Source: Larix kaempferi (lineage: Eukaryota > Streptophyta > Pinopsida > Pinales > Pinaceae). Taken from it: 64,000 nucleotides of DNA. The translations under genes were made by a program, and so were the position numbers. The stretch lies in the NCBI GenBank assembly GCA_027924585.1, contig BSBM01000994.1:7075001-7139000 (forward strand), in the 5' to 3' direction. Shown piece by piece: positions 47,230 through 59,264 of this stretch. The notes below the pieces were generated by a model. That model had not been told where the DNA came from. It worked only from the letters and a program-made list of their open reading frames with translations, and did not search any database. Every line of letters begins with the position of its first letter. Position 1 is the first letter of the stretch.

Positions 47230-47650
47230 CTTCATGATGGAAAAGGCAAGTGGATGAAAAGAATTGATGCTATATGTAGCCCCTTATGAGCTTTTGAGCT
47301 CAGAGTTATGTTTTGGCTCATTCTTCATCAAGCATAGGTGAGCTAAGACTAGCCTCTTGGATGACCTTCTGCTTGCACTGTGGAAAAATAGAAGACATTG
47401 AGCATATATTTTGGGATTATTTCTTTGTGAAGTCCTTGTGGAAGGATATTTTTCAACATTTATCTTCTTTGTTTTCTTGTCCAACTCGTTGGAGGTGGTT
47501 CTTGTTGGAAACCCTAATTTGTTTTTATTGCTTGTTCATCCTGTTTTGTCAGTGGCCAGATTAATGGGTTTTTCATTTTGATGGTCCATAAGAGACGTAA
47601 ATACACCATGAAGGTAGCAGTTGCACTGTTGTGGAATTATGATCCATAGA
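47230..47650 (+). pseudogene. LINE-type reverse transcriptase C-terminal zinc-finger (zf-RVT) relic
   Basis: FELRVMFWLILHQAWVS (about 47290) resembles the stretch before the zinc finger of plant non-LTR retrotransposon RTs. In a shifted frame CLHCGKIEDIEHIFWDYFFV and KSLWKDIFQHLSSLFSCPTR (about 47375-47490) match the zf-RVT pattern CxxC...H, with the last Cys replaced by Tyr. Frameshifts and stops surround it. No RT core, endonuclease or poly(A) tail was recognised. 46801-47229 upstream shows nothing readable. Confidence 0.6.
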
Positions 47651-49220
47651 TATTTGGATGGATAGGCAGTTTGTGTCTCTACTAATCTTGTGTATAAAGT
47701 ATATCAGAAGTGCTGACATGGGTCTCGGTCAAATATGCTTGCTCTTCTGGCCTGGGTAGGCAGGAAGTCTAATGCTCTTTATTGTAATTGATGTAAATTT
47801 GTTGTATGTTGTAATACAAGACTGAGTTTTTCTGCAAATTCCCATTGTATGATGAATGAATGATTCAAATGGGCGATCTATATAGATAAGAGTGCTCACT
47901 GCTTATCAACATATATGCATGCTCACTTCTTAGTTGAGCCCTTTACATTGACTAACTTCCCTCTAAAGACCACTTTAACATAATTGCCAGATGTCAATTT
48001 TTTATAGGCCATCTGGTGCATCCAAGGTGACTATTGTTATTAATACAAGCATTGAATGCCTTTTCATTCTTCCTATAATTTATCAAACTCCTCTGATTCT
48101 TGAAGCCTTGCATGTCTTTTCAATTAAGGCAGGAGGAATTCCAAGAAACATTGGCATTTTGTTCTGCTTGTTAGTTTCCTATACAACTATACTGAAGTAA
48201 GGTAGGGAATTCCCCTAAAAAATCCAAGGTAAAATCTATGACAAAAAATAAACTAATATGCTTGAATTGAGCACAAGTGGGTTTCCTAAAAATGCCATCA
48301 TATCATTATAGATAAGATAAGATAATTTTATTAATGTCCAACAAAGGACCAAAAAGAAGGTCAATGGGACTAAGAATAACAATCAGTGAGATCAATATGT
48401 AAGGGTTCCCTAAGAAAAAAATGGAATGAAACGGTAATTATATAGTGTTTATATCAACATTGCAATTTTATCTTCCAATAATTGATTGCAAGTATGTTGA
48501 TCCTGCAACATTGGGATGTAGGTGTGCTATCTTTGTGATGAAAACTCAACAATGTTGTTTTACGAGTCCATTGCTTCAACAATGTTAGGTTGTTAGTATG
48601 CTCAATATACAATAGTTCTTCCACAAAATTGGACTGAAGGTTCACTACTTACACAATGTTCTGTTGTACATATGTCCATTCCATAATTTAAGTAATGAAT
48701 ATATAGTCTTTGCAATGTTTGAATACATATATTATTAATTAATCAACTCACTGTGTCTTTACATAATATCTTTCTCTACCAAATATGCATCATTTTTCAA
48801 ACAAGGAAGAACAATATAATCATATCCATGTTTATCTATCGAGATAATGGAAAAAACATAGCACAATAGCAAAAGCTATATGCAAATGTAACATGTATGG
48901 CAATGGCATGATTGCTTCCAAATGAGAATGTGTGTAAAGAAAAATCAGGACCGTTAATAAATAAGCATATACTAGACTCCAAAACTTATATTGTATGCTC
49001 ATTTGTTCAGAGAATATCACACTTATGCTCATAACCAATTTTCTTGCTTGAAGGTCTATGCACAACCCACCTTATAGAGAAAAGAACACATAAGTCTTCT
49101 TTGTTTTCAACCAACAACCTATTGTGTATACTACACCAAAAGAACTTGCTAGGAGTAATGCTTATCTATTATATCTTCCAATTTACAAAACCAAAGAATC
49201 CCAAGTACTTGACAAGACAT
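47651..49220. other. Stretch without recognisable gene
   Basis: Only short ORFs without motifs on either strand; the sequence is AT-rich and non-repetitive within the window. Confidence 0.4.
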
Positions 49221-49224
49221 ACCT

Positions 49225-51530
49225 GATGCAAAAGGGCATCCCATTCCCGCAAGCTTTTTCATAAAGTTTTAGGGTCATGCATTATAACTTTTGCTCCAGA
49301 AATCTGAAAGTTATAGCACCAAATAAATGTGAATCGTCAATGAGAAGGATCAGTGTAGAAATAATTTGTGCAAAAAGTGTACATTTATAACTAAAGCCAT
49401 AAGCCATATTTCTCATTTCAATTTTTTTCATCAGACAAACCTACCTGTCGAATATGGGATAAGTTGTTGCCATTCTCCCCATAAATAGAGCCAATGACAC
49501 GTTCTGGGACAACAACCTCTATAGTTGTAGTTGTTACAACAGTAGATTGACTACCACTATAGAAAAAAAAATTATAAGGAAAATACTAAAAATACTTAAA
49601 AGTCAGCATAAAAGAAACTTTCAAATATAACTTCCTTTTTCAGTGTTGTTATAGTATACAAACCTTCCTAGGCTTCCTCTTTGTGGAAATCATATTCCAT
49701 AGTCAGTCATGCTCCTTGCAGTGCCACCACCCATTCCCTAGTGCCACAATATTGAATCAAAAGAAATTAGAAGACATCCAACTAATTTTTTAAAATTAAG
49801 ATTCAACTATGCATCAACCACCCTATTATTAACCTGCATTCACCCTCTTCCAAGAAAATTGCATATATAGTTTATAAAAATCAATATATTATTAGAATAT
49901 AGTTATAAGCAGCAATAATATAGTTATGATATGGCTTCATATCATGTCTAACCTTTTGTACACATTTCTTTCTACTCAAATAAAAAATATGTTGTAGGGT
50001 CAATATCAACATAAGTATTCCTCTATTTCTTTCTTCATTTTCATTTTCACTTGTAGAAAACAAAATCATTCTTTAAAACAAAACCAAAAACTAGCATACC
50101 ACTTTAATACAATATTAATAATTAGCCACCATCAAAACAATCGCCAAAAAAACTTACTTGCACTTCCCATGGACCTGGTGAAGGCAGTTGGTCAATGTTG
50201 TGATGCATTCCTCTAGGACGATGCATATTGGGAAGGAATCTTGCATGCTCAAAATTGTGAGGTAATCATCCTCCTTGATCAATGTTCTGTAGGGGTCCTC
50301 CCAAATGAGGATACATTCTAGGAGGAGAGCCCGGTTCAGGTCTGCCTTTGTATGGTGGCATTGGACCAGGAACTAGAGGTATGTGTTCAGGGTACATCCC
50401 AACACCAGTAACTGAAACAGGTTTTTCTGGAAATAGGTTGTTTTGCAGCCTTGTTTATATCTGTACAAGTGCTTCTTGAACTACCCCCCGTTCACCAGTT
50501 ACCTGCAGTAATTAAAATTGATTTGTAACTTACCATTTGATTTGTAACTTACCATTCAGAGAAGCCAATAGTAGGCATAAACTACAAATTTCAACTAATA
50601 TTACAAAAATGCAGGAAAGGGAATTATGTAACAGTCTACTAATTAATATATTTAAGATACCTGCACAGCTTCCTCATTTTGGGATGCACATTTTGGCAAT
50701 TGTTCCTTCCCAAAAATCTGAATACTTGATCCAGTTAATTTTCTCATCTCAGCAATAATTAAGCCACTCTTTCGAGGCAAACACCCAATCTGGTTTGAGG
50801 GGACAAGGAGTCTTGTTGTTGCAAATTTGTCTTATGGTAGCTACGCCAAGATTTTATTCAACACAACAAATTATTTCAGAAGCATATCACTAAAACTGTG
50901 TCTAGAGTACATCCATTCCATTTCATTTTTAGAAGACATGATGTAGGAATATCATATGAAAGTGACAAATTAAACAAACTATTAGTAGTGATAAGAAACT
51001 CCTCATTTACTCATAACACTCAAATCAACCAAAAGAGTAATGAACATTATGCACCAACCTCAGTAGTCATTAAATGTCTTACAGCAAATGCTGAAATGAT
51101 GACAACACGCTCATCTTGCTTGGGAACAGAATCAACAATCTTGATATTAGCACCTGTATCCCTCTGAAGTCCTTGAATTATGGTGCCAGCCTTTCCAATG
51201 ATGCCTCCAACCTTATCATTTGAACATAACATTCGAAATGTGATTTCCTCTTGTGGATGCACTCTTTGTCTCAAGCTAGGCCCAGTCTCATGCATCATAG
51301 AAACCGAAGAAGCTCCCTTTGAATGATAATCAATACCACCACCAGATCTAGCACTAGGAAATCTAGCTCCTGGTATTGCTAAGGAATTTTTTCGAGAAAA
51401 TATACCCCCCTACAGAATGCCATAACTCTGAGAAAGATCACCCACTAGCAGTAGGAACATGATCACGAGGAGGGTTTTCACAAAGGAGGTCAAATACAAC
51501 TATTAGAAGATTTTTAACAACTGTCACATC
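49225..51530 (-). pseudogene. Multi-KH-domain RNA-binding protein gene, broken copy
   Basis: Plant RCF3/HEN4-type KH proteins bind RNA in the nucleus. Exon-like blocks in order on minus: ~51530-51083 (MGDVTVVKNLLIVVFDLLCE, NPPRDHVP, a stop, then a KH domain EEITFRMLCSNDKVGGIIGK with GKAG intact, TIIQGLQRDTGANIKI); ~50835-50661 (KH: RLLVPSNQIGCLPRKSGLII, with the GxxG loop altered to RKSG); 50502-50158 (VTGERGVVQEALVQI, stop, TRLQNNLFPEKPVSVTGVGM, then a Pro/Gly-rich linker with MYPHLGGPL); ~49740-49662 (GMGGGTARSMTDYGI); ~49562-49443 (KH: TTTIEVVVPERVIGSIYGEN, NLSHIRQ); ~49311-49225 (ISGAKVIMHDPKTL). Most block edges have GT/AG signals. Three in-frame stops and the lost GxxG loop mark it as a pseudogene; the first KH exons are missing. 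Confidence 0.82.
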
Positions 51531-51766
51531 TCCCATGATCTACATTACACCAGGACAAAAATACAAAAATAAGTTTTCTATAGGGATAAAATAATATTCT
51601 AGCAAAATATTATATAAAAATGACCCAAATTTTCTCACCCGCACTGCTTCATCTATATCAAAACATTTTAGTATTCAGGCCTGGATTGGAGTAGAGTATA
51701 CCTTGGGGCCAAATAATTTGTGTTTACAAAGCAAGCAGGGCTAGTTTCATTTGTATCAGGAGGAAG

Positions 51767-52402
51767 CTAATTGGATTCTGTAGGAGGTAACATCATGTAG
51801 ATACCCAAATCTAACAGATTTTGCATAAACGTTGTTCCAATAAGAGACCCAACCTTCACAAATACTGCAAGGTACCCCAAGGGAGCATAAAAACAAGATT
51901 CCATGCCAGATGACATTGGGGGGCTGAAGATCCTTCCTGTACAAATATGTTGCCATTCCTCTCCTCTAAGAAAATAGGCTTTTACTTGATTCCTACCTTT
52001 TTCCACAATGGGCAGCACCAAAACTTCAGACCCCACTAAAAACTGTTGGAATGTTAGCTTCTGCACATACTTGTCATGTGGGTAATAACTGGAAGTCCCT
52101 TTGTAGCAGCTTGCTGAAGATTAAGACATAAAATTTTAAAATGGATATTGTAAGTATATCTCTTTAAAGCATAGATCAAAGCTTAACATACCATAATTTA
52201 TACTCTCTGAAATTTCAATGAAGTTTCTAAGGACTTGGATAATTGTATAAATGGAATGAGTCAAACTGAGATTAAAGAAGTTCACCTTCACAAGCTGAAT
52301 GTGAAAGAACTCCCAAGCCTTGTAAACCTTAGCAAAACGTGCAAAGTGTGATAAGGTCCGATCATTTGAATAGAATTGCTTATTTGGAGATGGTGAATTT
52401 TC
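51767..52402 (-). pseudogene. Glycoside hydrolase family 31 (alpha-glucosidase-like) gene fragment, two exons
   Basis: Exon 52402-52286: FYSNDRTLSHFARFAKVYKA and WEFFHIQLVK, with an AG acceptor before it and GT donor after. Exon 52113-51767: QAATKGLPVITH, then in a shifted frame YVQKLTFQQFLVGSEVLVLP, IVEKGRNQVKAYFLRGEEWQ, HICTGRIFSPP, APLGYLAVFVKVGSLIGTTF and MQNLLDLG. These match the region after the catalytic (beta/alpha)8 barrel and the proximal beta domain of plant GH31 enzymes (sulfoquinovosidase/YihQ-like or alpha-glucosidase). The catalytic aspartates lie upstream and are absent. The KH pseudogene begins about 240 bp downstream on the same strand. Confidence 0.75.
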
Positions 52403-54330
52403 CTATCAAGCATTTGTCAAACAAAATTAGCTATCAAGCCACTAAATAAAAATTCTATCTTAAAAGAAAATTCAATGGCATGTCCCAAGTGAGTCCAGGT
52501 ATTTAAGGTATAGATCAAGGATAATTGAACAATGTGATCTTAAATATATGTTGGCAAATGCAAAAAGTCATAGAGCATAGAGCATCAACCTAGAATGCAC
52601 ATCACCATAGTACAACTACATTATACAAAACAAAGCTATGGACATACTTCATGTGTACGAAATATTGTCGTGAATGAATTCATCTCCATCAAATGTAATA
52701 GCAATTCTTCACTTCTCCTATATGGCTATTCTCACTTTCACTTTAGTTTTCTTGAAAAATGCATATGAAATGAAAAGCAAGTAAAATATTTCCCCTTTTC
52801 TTTATGTTATCCATGGAATGTTTTTGTTGGTGCATTATTTCTCTATACTTAGTTAAATGCACATATACTTCATTATGGATAATCATAATATACCGTTAGT
52901 AAATTTTCTGTAATTTGGGACAACAAGGAAGTGGACCATAGGAGCTTGTTCATCTCATCTTCATTAGCCACTCTTCGTCATTAAGATAGTCTCCCATCAA
53001 GTCATCATTTGGCCCCATATGCCCAATGGAAAGACACAAGTTTCTAGTCCACCCATATACTTTTATTCAAGGTTTCACAAGGATGCTCTTGGCCGAACAT
53101 TTCACTCCCCCTACCCCATAAGAAAAAAAATTCCCATTATTTTTAATTTCAATCTCTACTTTGTACTATTTAGAAAATGGATTAATATATTTAGTATTTA
53201 CATTGCACATTGATGAATACACATCAGATGAATTATTATTTTTTGGATTTTTATTTTATTTTTATAATTTTGGAGATGTTCCTCAGTCCCCCATGAATTT
53301 CCCTGAATTTTGGGGGTGTTTCCACACATCCCCAATGAGCATTTCTTTGCTCCCACGTCCAGGAAACTTGGAGGAGCATTGATTTTATTTCAGATATCGT
53401 AACAAATTGGTTTGCTGGAATTAACTCTTCATTTCACCTTGTATCTCATAGCTTATAATTTCCAGCAATCCTATACTAGGGAAGTCCCCTTCTGCTGGAG
53501 GACAATGAACCTAAAATGAAGAGGGTTGGTGAGGTTACAATGGCCTCCCTCTTATTTCCTCCAAGGCCTCAGTTGAGCTTTTAGGACATTATCTCTAGAG
53601 GTGAGGGTTTGTGAGGCAGTAGACAACACTGAACCTAACTCACCAAGAATGACCCCGACCCAACAAACCAAGCCTGTTGCGGAAGCTTTACTTTGGACCA
53701 ACCAAACACTCCACTATTTACTTAGTAACTTAGAAAATTTCAATCACAACAAGAAACTAACCACTTCAGCAATAAACCATGAATAACATGAACCAACACA
53801 AGAGCCAACATAACAATTTTATAGTGGGAAAGCTAGGGAAACCCATGTTTCAACAATTCTTAAGTTCAAAAGTTACAGTACAAGCACAAATCAAGTAACA
53901 GAAAAAACCCCCAAAACACCCAAAATTGTGGTGTTCCAACTGTCTGCTACAGTTCTTCCCAACTGAACTACTCCTCCTCACCCAAAATCTACCACACCAC
54001 TAACTCCCGAAGCACCTACACCCTTGGCCACTTGCTAACTAGCAAACTACATCTTAACTTTGTCTCGAGACTCCAAACTTGGTTCTCTCAACATTCATTT
54101 ATTATTCTCAACTTCCAAAGTTACTCATTTATACATAACCATCTCCAAGTTGGAACAACACCAAATCAACTTCCCAAGTCCATTTTTTTTGTTTCAAAAT
54201 ACCACCTTCAGAAGCCATATCCATACTATTTGTCAATCAGAAATTCACATCCATGTTCAGTGAAATTTAGGTCTACACATGATATTGATAACAACTAGGA
54301 TGTTTCTCATTACTCAGAAACTCAGCTTAA
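52403..54330. other. Stretch without recognisable gene
   Basis: Upstream GH31 exons were looked for and not found. The words ACAATTTTATAGTGGGAAAG and GGGAAACCCATG near 53813-53846 are reminiscent of copia LTR leader sequence but no LTR could be delimited. Confidence 0.35.
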
Positions 54331-54334
54331 TGTT

Positions 54335-55012
54335 CTAACTTCTAACAATTAAATAATTAAACTCAATTGCTTCTATCCATGAACATAGCCATGTGAAAGG
54401 AATCCATTTTAAAGAGGAATGTATACCATGTCCATCTTCACAAAATACAAGAGATATATTCAACATAGTAAACCCCCCTTTATAGGGCCTAGGTAACTCA
54501 ACAACAGATCTTTTACAGCCACTCAACACATGCATTAATTTTATAAAGCTAATATGACAGCAAGCGTGGTCTTGGTACATACAAGCATTGCTATTTATTA
54601 TAAGTGAAAGCATTGGAAATATCTGTATTGACCATCTAGGACAACTAATGATCATAGAAATTGTAGTCACATGAGGATCTGCCATCAAAATGCCATCTAA
54701 AACATTACCATTCATATGAACATGTTCTCTTATCTTTCTGCTGCTCCATTTTGTTTGTCTAACACTCTGGAAAACAAAATTGAAATAATAGTTTGAAGAG
54801 CCAAGAAAAAACATGTTTACATATAATGAATATTTCCATAAAATTATTGCTCTTAACAATTCTTTGGTTAGTGTAAGTTTACATACAAAAAGCAGATAAC
54901 TGAGGTCCAGTTGCTGAGTCTTAATGAGAGATAACATTTTACCTGGTTCCTTGCATAGTTTTCTAGCCTGTAAGTAGAGCACAGCCACAACCATCAGTAC
55001 TAGAAGATCCAT
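54335..55012 (-). other. Unassigned 225-codon open frame
   Basis: The longest ORF outside the elements and host-gene relics. The translation is rich in Leu, Ser, Ile and His with scattered hydrophobic stretches (LLVLMVVAVLYLQA; YYFNFVFQSV) and no recognisable domain. Segments such as QTKWSSRKIREHVHMNGN look protein-like but also read plausibly in another frame, so it may be decayed exon sequence. No evidence that it is expressed. Confidence 0.2.
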
Positions 55013-55179
55013 ACAGTACCTACATTAAGATTTAGCCTTGGGATTTCTGCACTGCTGGGATAGTTTTGAGGCATAGCACGACCGGCTTTGGAAGGGAGCA
55101 CTGTAGTTATGTGAAGGAAATTTAGAGGACAAATTGGAGGCATGCATGCACCAGGCTCAATTAAAATCAGACTTAACTA

Positions 55180-56055
55180 CTTCTCTATATTTGGTTACTT
55201 AGACTATAATTTCCAGTTTTAGAAGTTTTGTTTTTATATTTCAAAATTTCCCCTTTAGTTCAGTTCACATGCAGATCCAAAATTAGAAGCAGGGCACACT
55301 GCATGAGGTGCTTTATTTCAAGGAGGGTGCAGATCCTAAGGAGGTGTAATTCTCCTCTAGTAGTGGCACACTAGCAAGGAGGGCACACTAGTGGATGTGG
55401 CTAGGTTTAGGTTTTGACACAATTAAACCGGATGTGTCTAAATTCACTGTATTTCTTTCTTACACCTAGGTCTATAAAGGAGAAGATGTACACCACAATC
55501 CTGGTCAGCAAAATATTATTTTGAGCTCATGTGTTGTCTATTTCTTCTTTGTAGTAATAGAATAAGATGTAGTTTTGAGTGGTTATGTGTGGCTTATTTC
55601 AATTGTTCTTATTTTCAGAGAATGTGTTAGAAGTTTCAAGTAGTTCAGATCTATATTTTTATTGTCAAATAAATTTTTGATCTACTTAGGCTTTCGGATT
55701 TAGTTTCCGTGAGCAGAATTTGCATACCATGGTCTAAAAATTACCAAAGGTACCTATTAAGAAAATTTACTGAAAGTGAATTAAGGTAAGGGATGAGAAA
55801 TAATGGAGACACTGGATCATTGACGAATTTTTATCTTTGCTTCTATTTGCTAGTTGAAATCTTCAGTTCAAAATGACCAAAATTTTTAAATGGAACCAAA
55901 TTTAAAAGGTCAAATGGTTTCAATACACTATCGGAATGAGATGTCTTTGACTATTTTAGATGTTCAACACAAAGGTTTTCTTAGAAAAACACACCATCAA
56001 GTACTTGAGGAAAAATGCTAACTTAAAGAGGTTAAGTCAACTATGATAACCCTAG
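55180..56055 (+). other. Possible LTR/promoter relic and spacer before the copia element
   Basis: GGTCTATAAAGGAG at 55469 is a good TATA context, preceded by GGCACACT words (55292, 55364, 55379) and followed by AT-rich leader-like sequence to about 55700. No PBS or paired LTR was found. 55740-56055 is plain spacer. Confidence 0.25.
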
Positions 56056-56725
56056 TGTTGAAAGTATTCAAATAACTGAGTGGGGGGGGTGAATAAGTTA
56101 TTACTGTGCTTAAACAATTTTACATTCCTTTTCCCTTTTAACATTGATGAAGTGTGACAATCAATATGATATGAGATGTTCTATGCACATTCCTTTATAG
56201 TAGGTATATTGTTATAACAGAATTAAATATAACGCATATAAACAATGTTCAATCACATAAATATGTAGAGGCACTGATTTTCCTGAGGAAACCCATAAAG
56301 GGAAAAAACCTCTTCTTCTTAGGATGAAAGGCAAGCTCCAACATCTCTTTACATTCTATTTTATCTGAGATACAACCCAGATGAGGCTGCTACCTCTATT
56401 TCTTCAGCACCCACTGAATGGAAGCTACAACTCGCAAATGTACAAGCACCAACTTGCAAAGAAGACTTTACAGTCTTCCCTTGCTCCTCCCTACCACCCT
56501 ATGTAAGAAAATTTTCAGTCAATTATATCACATTGGTTCAGATATATCAGTACATACCCTTTTTATTTTGTTCTGTGCTGCTACGGCTTGAGTTTTTGGG
56601 CATTTTGTTCTTCATTAAATCGAGCCATATATTTTTATTCTCATCTTCTTCGAATCACAACTTCATCAGCAACCACTCCTCTTCATCCTCTCGATTCTCA
56701 CACTGATTTTGTTCTCATCAATTGT

Positions 56726-56733
56726 TTTTTATA
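56726..56733 (-). promoter_or_regulatory. LTR TATA box
   Basis: The minus strand reads CTATAAAAAA about 600 bp into the LTR in element orientation, after the minisatellite. The same box is present in the 5' LTR at 63350-63357. Confidence 0.6.
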
Positions 56734-56940
56734 GATGCTGAAGTTATATGCCTTGGTCTCTTTAACTTCCAGATATACCAATTCTAAAACTGAAACTGTC
56801 TTTTTAACTCCCAATTCAAAAATTGAACTGTCACTTTGACTTCCAGAATTTACACACTGTAACTAATATTTGAACTGTCTCTTTGAATTCCAGAATTTAC
56901 ACGCTGTAACTGACTAATTAAAAAATAAATAAATGTTTGT

Positions 56941-57212
56941 GAGTCATAGCTTGTCTGAGTCACGGTTGTTTGAGTCACGACTGTCTGAGTCTCAGCCGTC
57001 TCAGTTGCAGCTGTCTGAGTCATGGCTGTCTGAGTCTCAACCGTCTGAGTCACAACCGTTTGAGTCATAGCCGTCTAAGTCGCAGCCGTCTAAGTTGCAG
57101 CCATCTGAGTCACAGCTTGTCTGAGTTGCAACTATCTGAGTCATAGCCGTCAGAGTTGCAGCCGTCTGAGTTGCAGCCATCTGAGTCACAACTATTTGAG
57201 TTGCAGCCGTCT
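56941..57212. repeat. 15-bp minisatellite in U3 of the 3' LTR, about 18 units
   Basis: Units of the form GAGTCACAGCCGTCT with variable third, eighth and later bases; one unit type is 16 bp (GAGTCACAGCTTGTCT). The open frame on minus (repeating T-Q-T-A-x) is a by-product of a period divisible by three. Confidence 0.95.
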
Positions 57213-57337
57213 AACAACATTCTTTTCTTGTATTTTAATCTCAGTCACAGCTTTAGTAAATTGAAGTTGGTATGGTCTGAGTCACCCGCCTTGTCTGCTT
57301 TCCAACCATCAATGACAACTAAATTAAAGTGCCAACA

Positions 57338-57349
57338 ATATCCCCCATT
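57338..57349 (-). other. Polypurine tract
   Basis: The minus strand reads CAATGGGGGATAT directly before the 3' LTR, the expected site for plus-strand priming. Confidence 0.7.
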
Positions 57350-57581
57350 GGCATTGATGGAAACCTAAAATTTATGATGTTGCAAGTGTAATCGTCGACT
57401 GCTTGTTATCTGCAACTACCTGAACTTCTCCCCCTTTGACATCAATGTCAAATAAAACATGACAACGCATCTCCCCCTATCAATATTAACTCAGAAATCA
57501 ACAAAGAAAACATTCTGGAATCATCTCAGAATTACATCAGATATGCAATAAGCACAAACTCCCCCTGCCAATGTGAACAAG

Positions 57582-58600
57582 TTAGTTGGAACAAGATATG
57601 ACACCCAACTTCTGGCGTAGATATTCAAACTGGATTTTGGATAACGGTTTAGTAAAGATATCAACAATCTGTTCTTTAGAAGGAATGAAATGTAATTGGA
57701 CAACTCTGTTTGTAACCTGCTCCCTTAAAAAATGATACTTGATTGGAATGTGTTTTGTCTTGGAATGAAGAACATGGTTCTTTGACACACTAATGGCAAT
57801 TGTGTTATCACAGTGAATAGGAATAAGTTCAGTATATTTCACCTCCAAATCAGCAAGAGTTTGTATCATCCATAATACCTGTGTACAACATGTTGCAGCA
57901 GCTATGTATTCAGCCTCAGTAGTAGATAGAGAGATAGAACCTTGCTTTTTACTCATCCATGCTACTAATGAATCGCCTAAGAAGAATGCACCTCCACTAG
58001 TGCTCTTTCTTTCATCCAAACAATTTGCCCAGTCAGCATCTGAATATGCAATCAACTAAAAGTTTTGATTCCTAGGATACTAGAGACCATAAGTCATTGT
58101 GCCTTTCAAGTATTTGAAAATTCTCTTCACAGCTACCAAGTGAAATTGTTTGGGAGCAGACTGAAATCTTCCTACCATTCCAACAGCATGCATGATATCA
58201 GGACGAGTTGCTATAATATATAGAAGACTACCTATCATTGACCTGTATGTTCTTTGATCAACATCTAGTGAGATATCATCTTTGTTAAGCTTGCAACTAA
58301 CAATCATAGGGGTACTAACAGGTGAAGAATCCTCCATTTGAAACTTTTTCAACGTCTCCTTCAGATATTTCTCTTGAGAGAGAAATAGACCTTCAGAATT
58401 ATGATTTATTTGAAGACCAAGAAAGTATGATAATTCTCCAATCATTGACATTTGAAACTCATATTGCATGGCATTATCAAACCACTGGACAGAAGATGCA
58501 TTAGTACATCCAAAGATAATGTCATCAACATAAACTAGAACAATTAATAAATTGTCACCTTAAGTTTTGATGTACAGATTGCTATCAACAGTGCCTTTCT
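57582..58600 (-). pseudogene. Copia RT end and RNase H
   Basis: RT continues from the previous piece with NLYIKT, a stop (near 58560), then VLVYVDDIIFG containing the catalytic Asp pair, MSMIGELSYFLGLQI and YRSMIGSLLYIIATRPDIMH. After a stop at 58080 RNase H follows: YSDADWANCLDERKSTSGGA, WMSKKQGSISLSTTEAEYIA and HIPIKYHFLREQV, with the catalytic Asp, Glu and Asp visible. It ends with TAA/TGA context at 57582, close to the normal copia terminus (DIFTKPL...LG). No additional env-like frame exists before the PPT. Confidence 0.92.
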
Positions 58601-58604
58601 TGAA

Positions 58605-59180
58605 TTATTTTTCTTGTAAATATTTATCCAATCTGTAGTACCAGGCTCGTGGTGCTTGTTTCAATCCATATAGTGCCTTCTTCAGTTTGTAGACATAATA
58701 AAGATTGTATGTCAGTGAAAAACCTTCAGGTTGCTCCATATACACTTCTTCTTCTAGATATCCATTTAGAAAAGCTGATTTAACATCCATATGATAAACT
58801 TTGAAATTTTTGTGACAGGCATAAGCAAGAAACATTCTTATAGCTTCCATCCTTGCCACAGGTGCAAAAGTCTCATCAAAATCTTGTCCCTCAACTTGTG
58901 CACACCCCTTGCAAACCAATATGGCTTTATTTCTCACAATTTGTCCTTTTTCATTCATCATATTCTTAAATACCCATTTTGTACCTATCACATTCTTATT
59001 TGCTGGTCTAGGAACAAGTTCCCAAGTATTAGTCTTTTCAATCTGATCAAGCTCTCCATTCATGGCTTTTATCCAATCTTCATCTTCACTAGCTTCATAA
59101 AAATTCTTGGGTTCTATTATAGATAAAAAGGAAATGTGAGACTGTTTTGTATCTTTGAGTAACTCTTTTCTTGTTTGCAC
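58605..59180 (-). pseudogene. Copia reverse transcriptase, N-terminal part
   Basis: 191 open codons: [80 protein letters not shown] and [13 protein letters not shown] are the RVT_2 signature blocks, including the first catalytic Asp (HMDVKSAF). It stops at TAA 58605 in the palm, after which the same frame continues into the YVDD block. Confidence 0.93.
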
Positions 59181-59264
59181 ACCTTCATTCTTGTCACCAA
59201 TGATATGACTTTCAGGATGATTTTTCTGAATAATTCTTGAAGGAGGTTTTACTAATTGTTGTTG

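Larger units (their letters stand above)
56056..57337 (-). repeat. 3' LTR of the copia element (1282 bp)
   Basis: On plus it starts TGTTGAAAG and ends GTGCCAACA. It aligns along its whole length with 62678-63961; about 15 differences are visible in the first ~285 bases. A 50-bp internal duplication (AATTTACAC-CTGTAACT) at 56820-56920 and the 15-bp minisatellite are shared with the other LTR. Confidence 0.95.

Noticed and set aside
56850-57068. ORF of pentapeptide repeats (T-Q-T-A-x), and its counterpart at 63534-63737
   Set aside because: It is a by-product of the 15-bp minisatellite in the LTRs; all frames stay open because the period is divisible by three.
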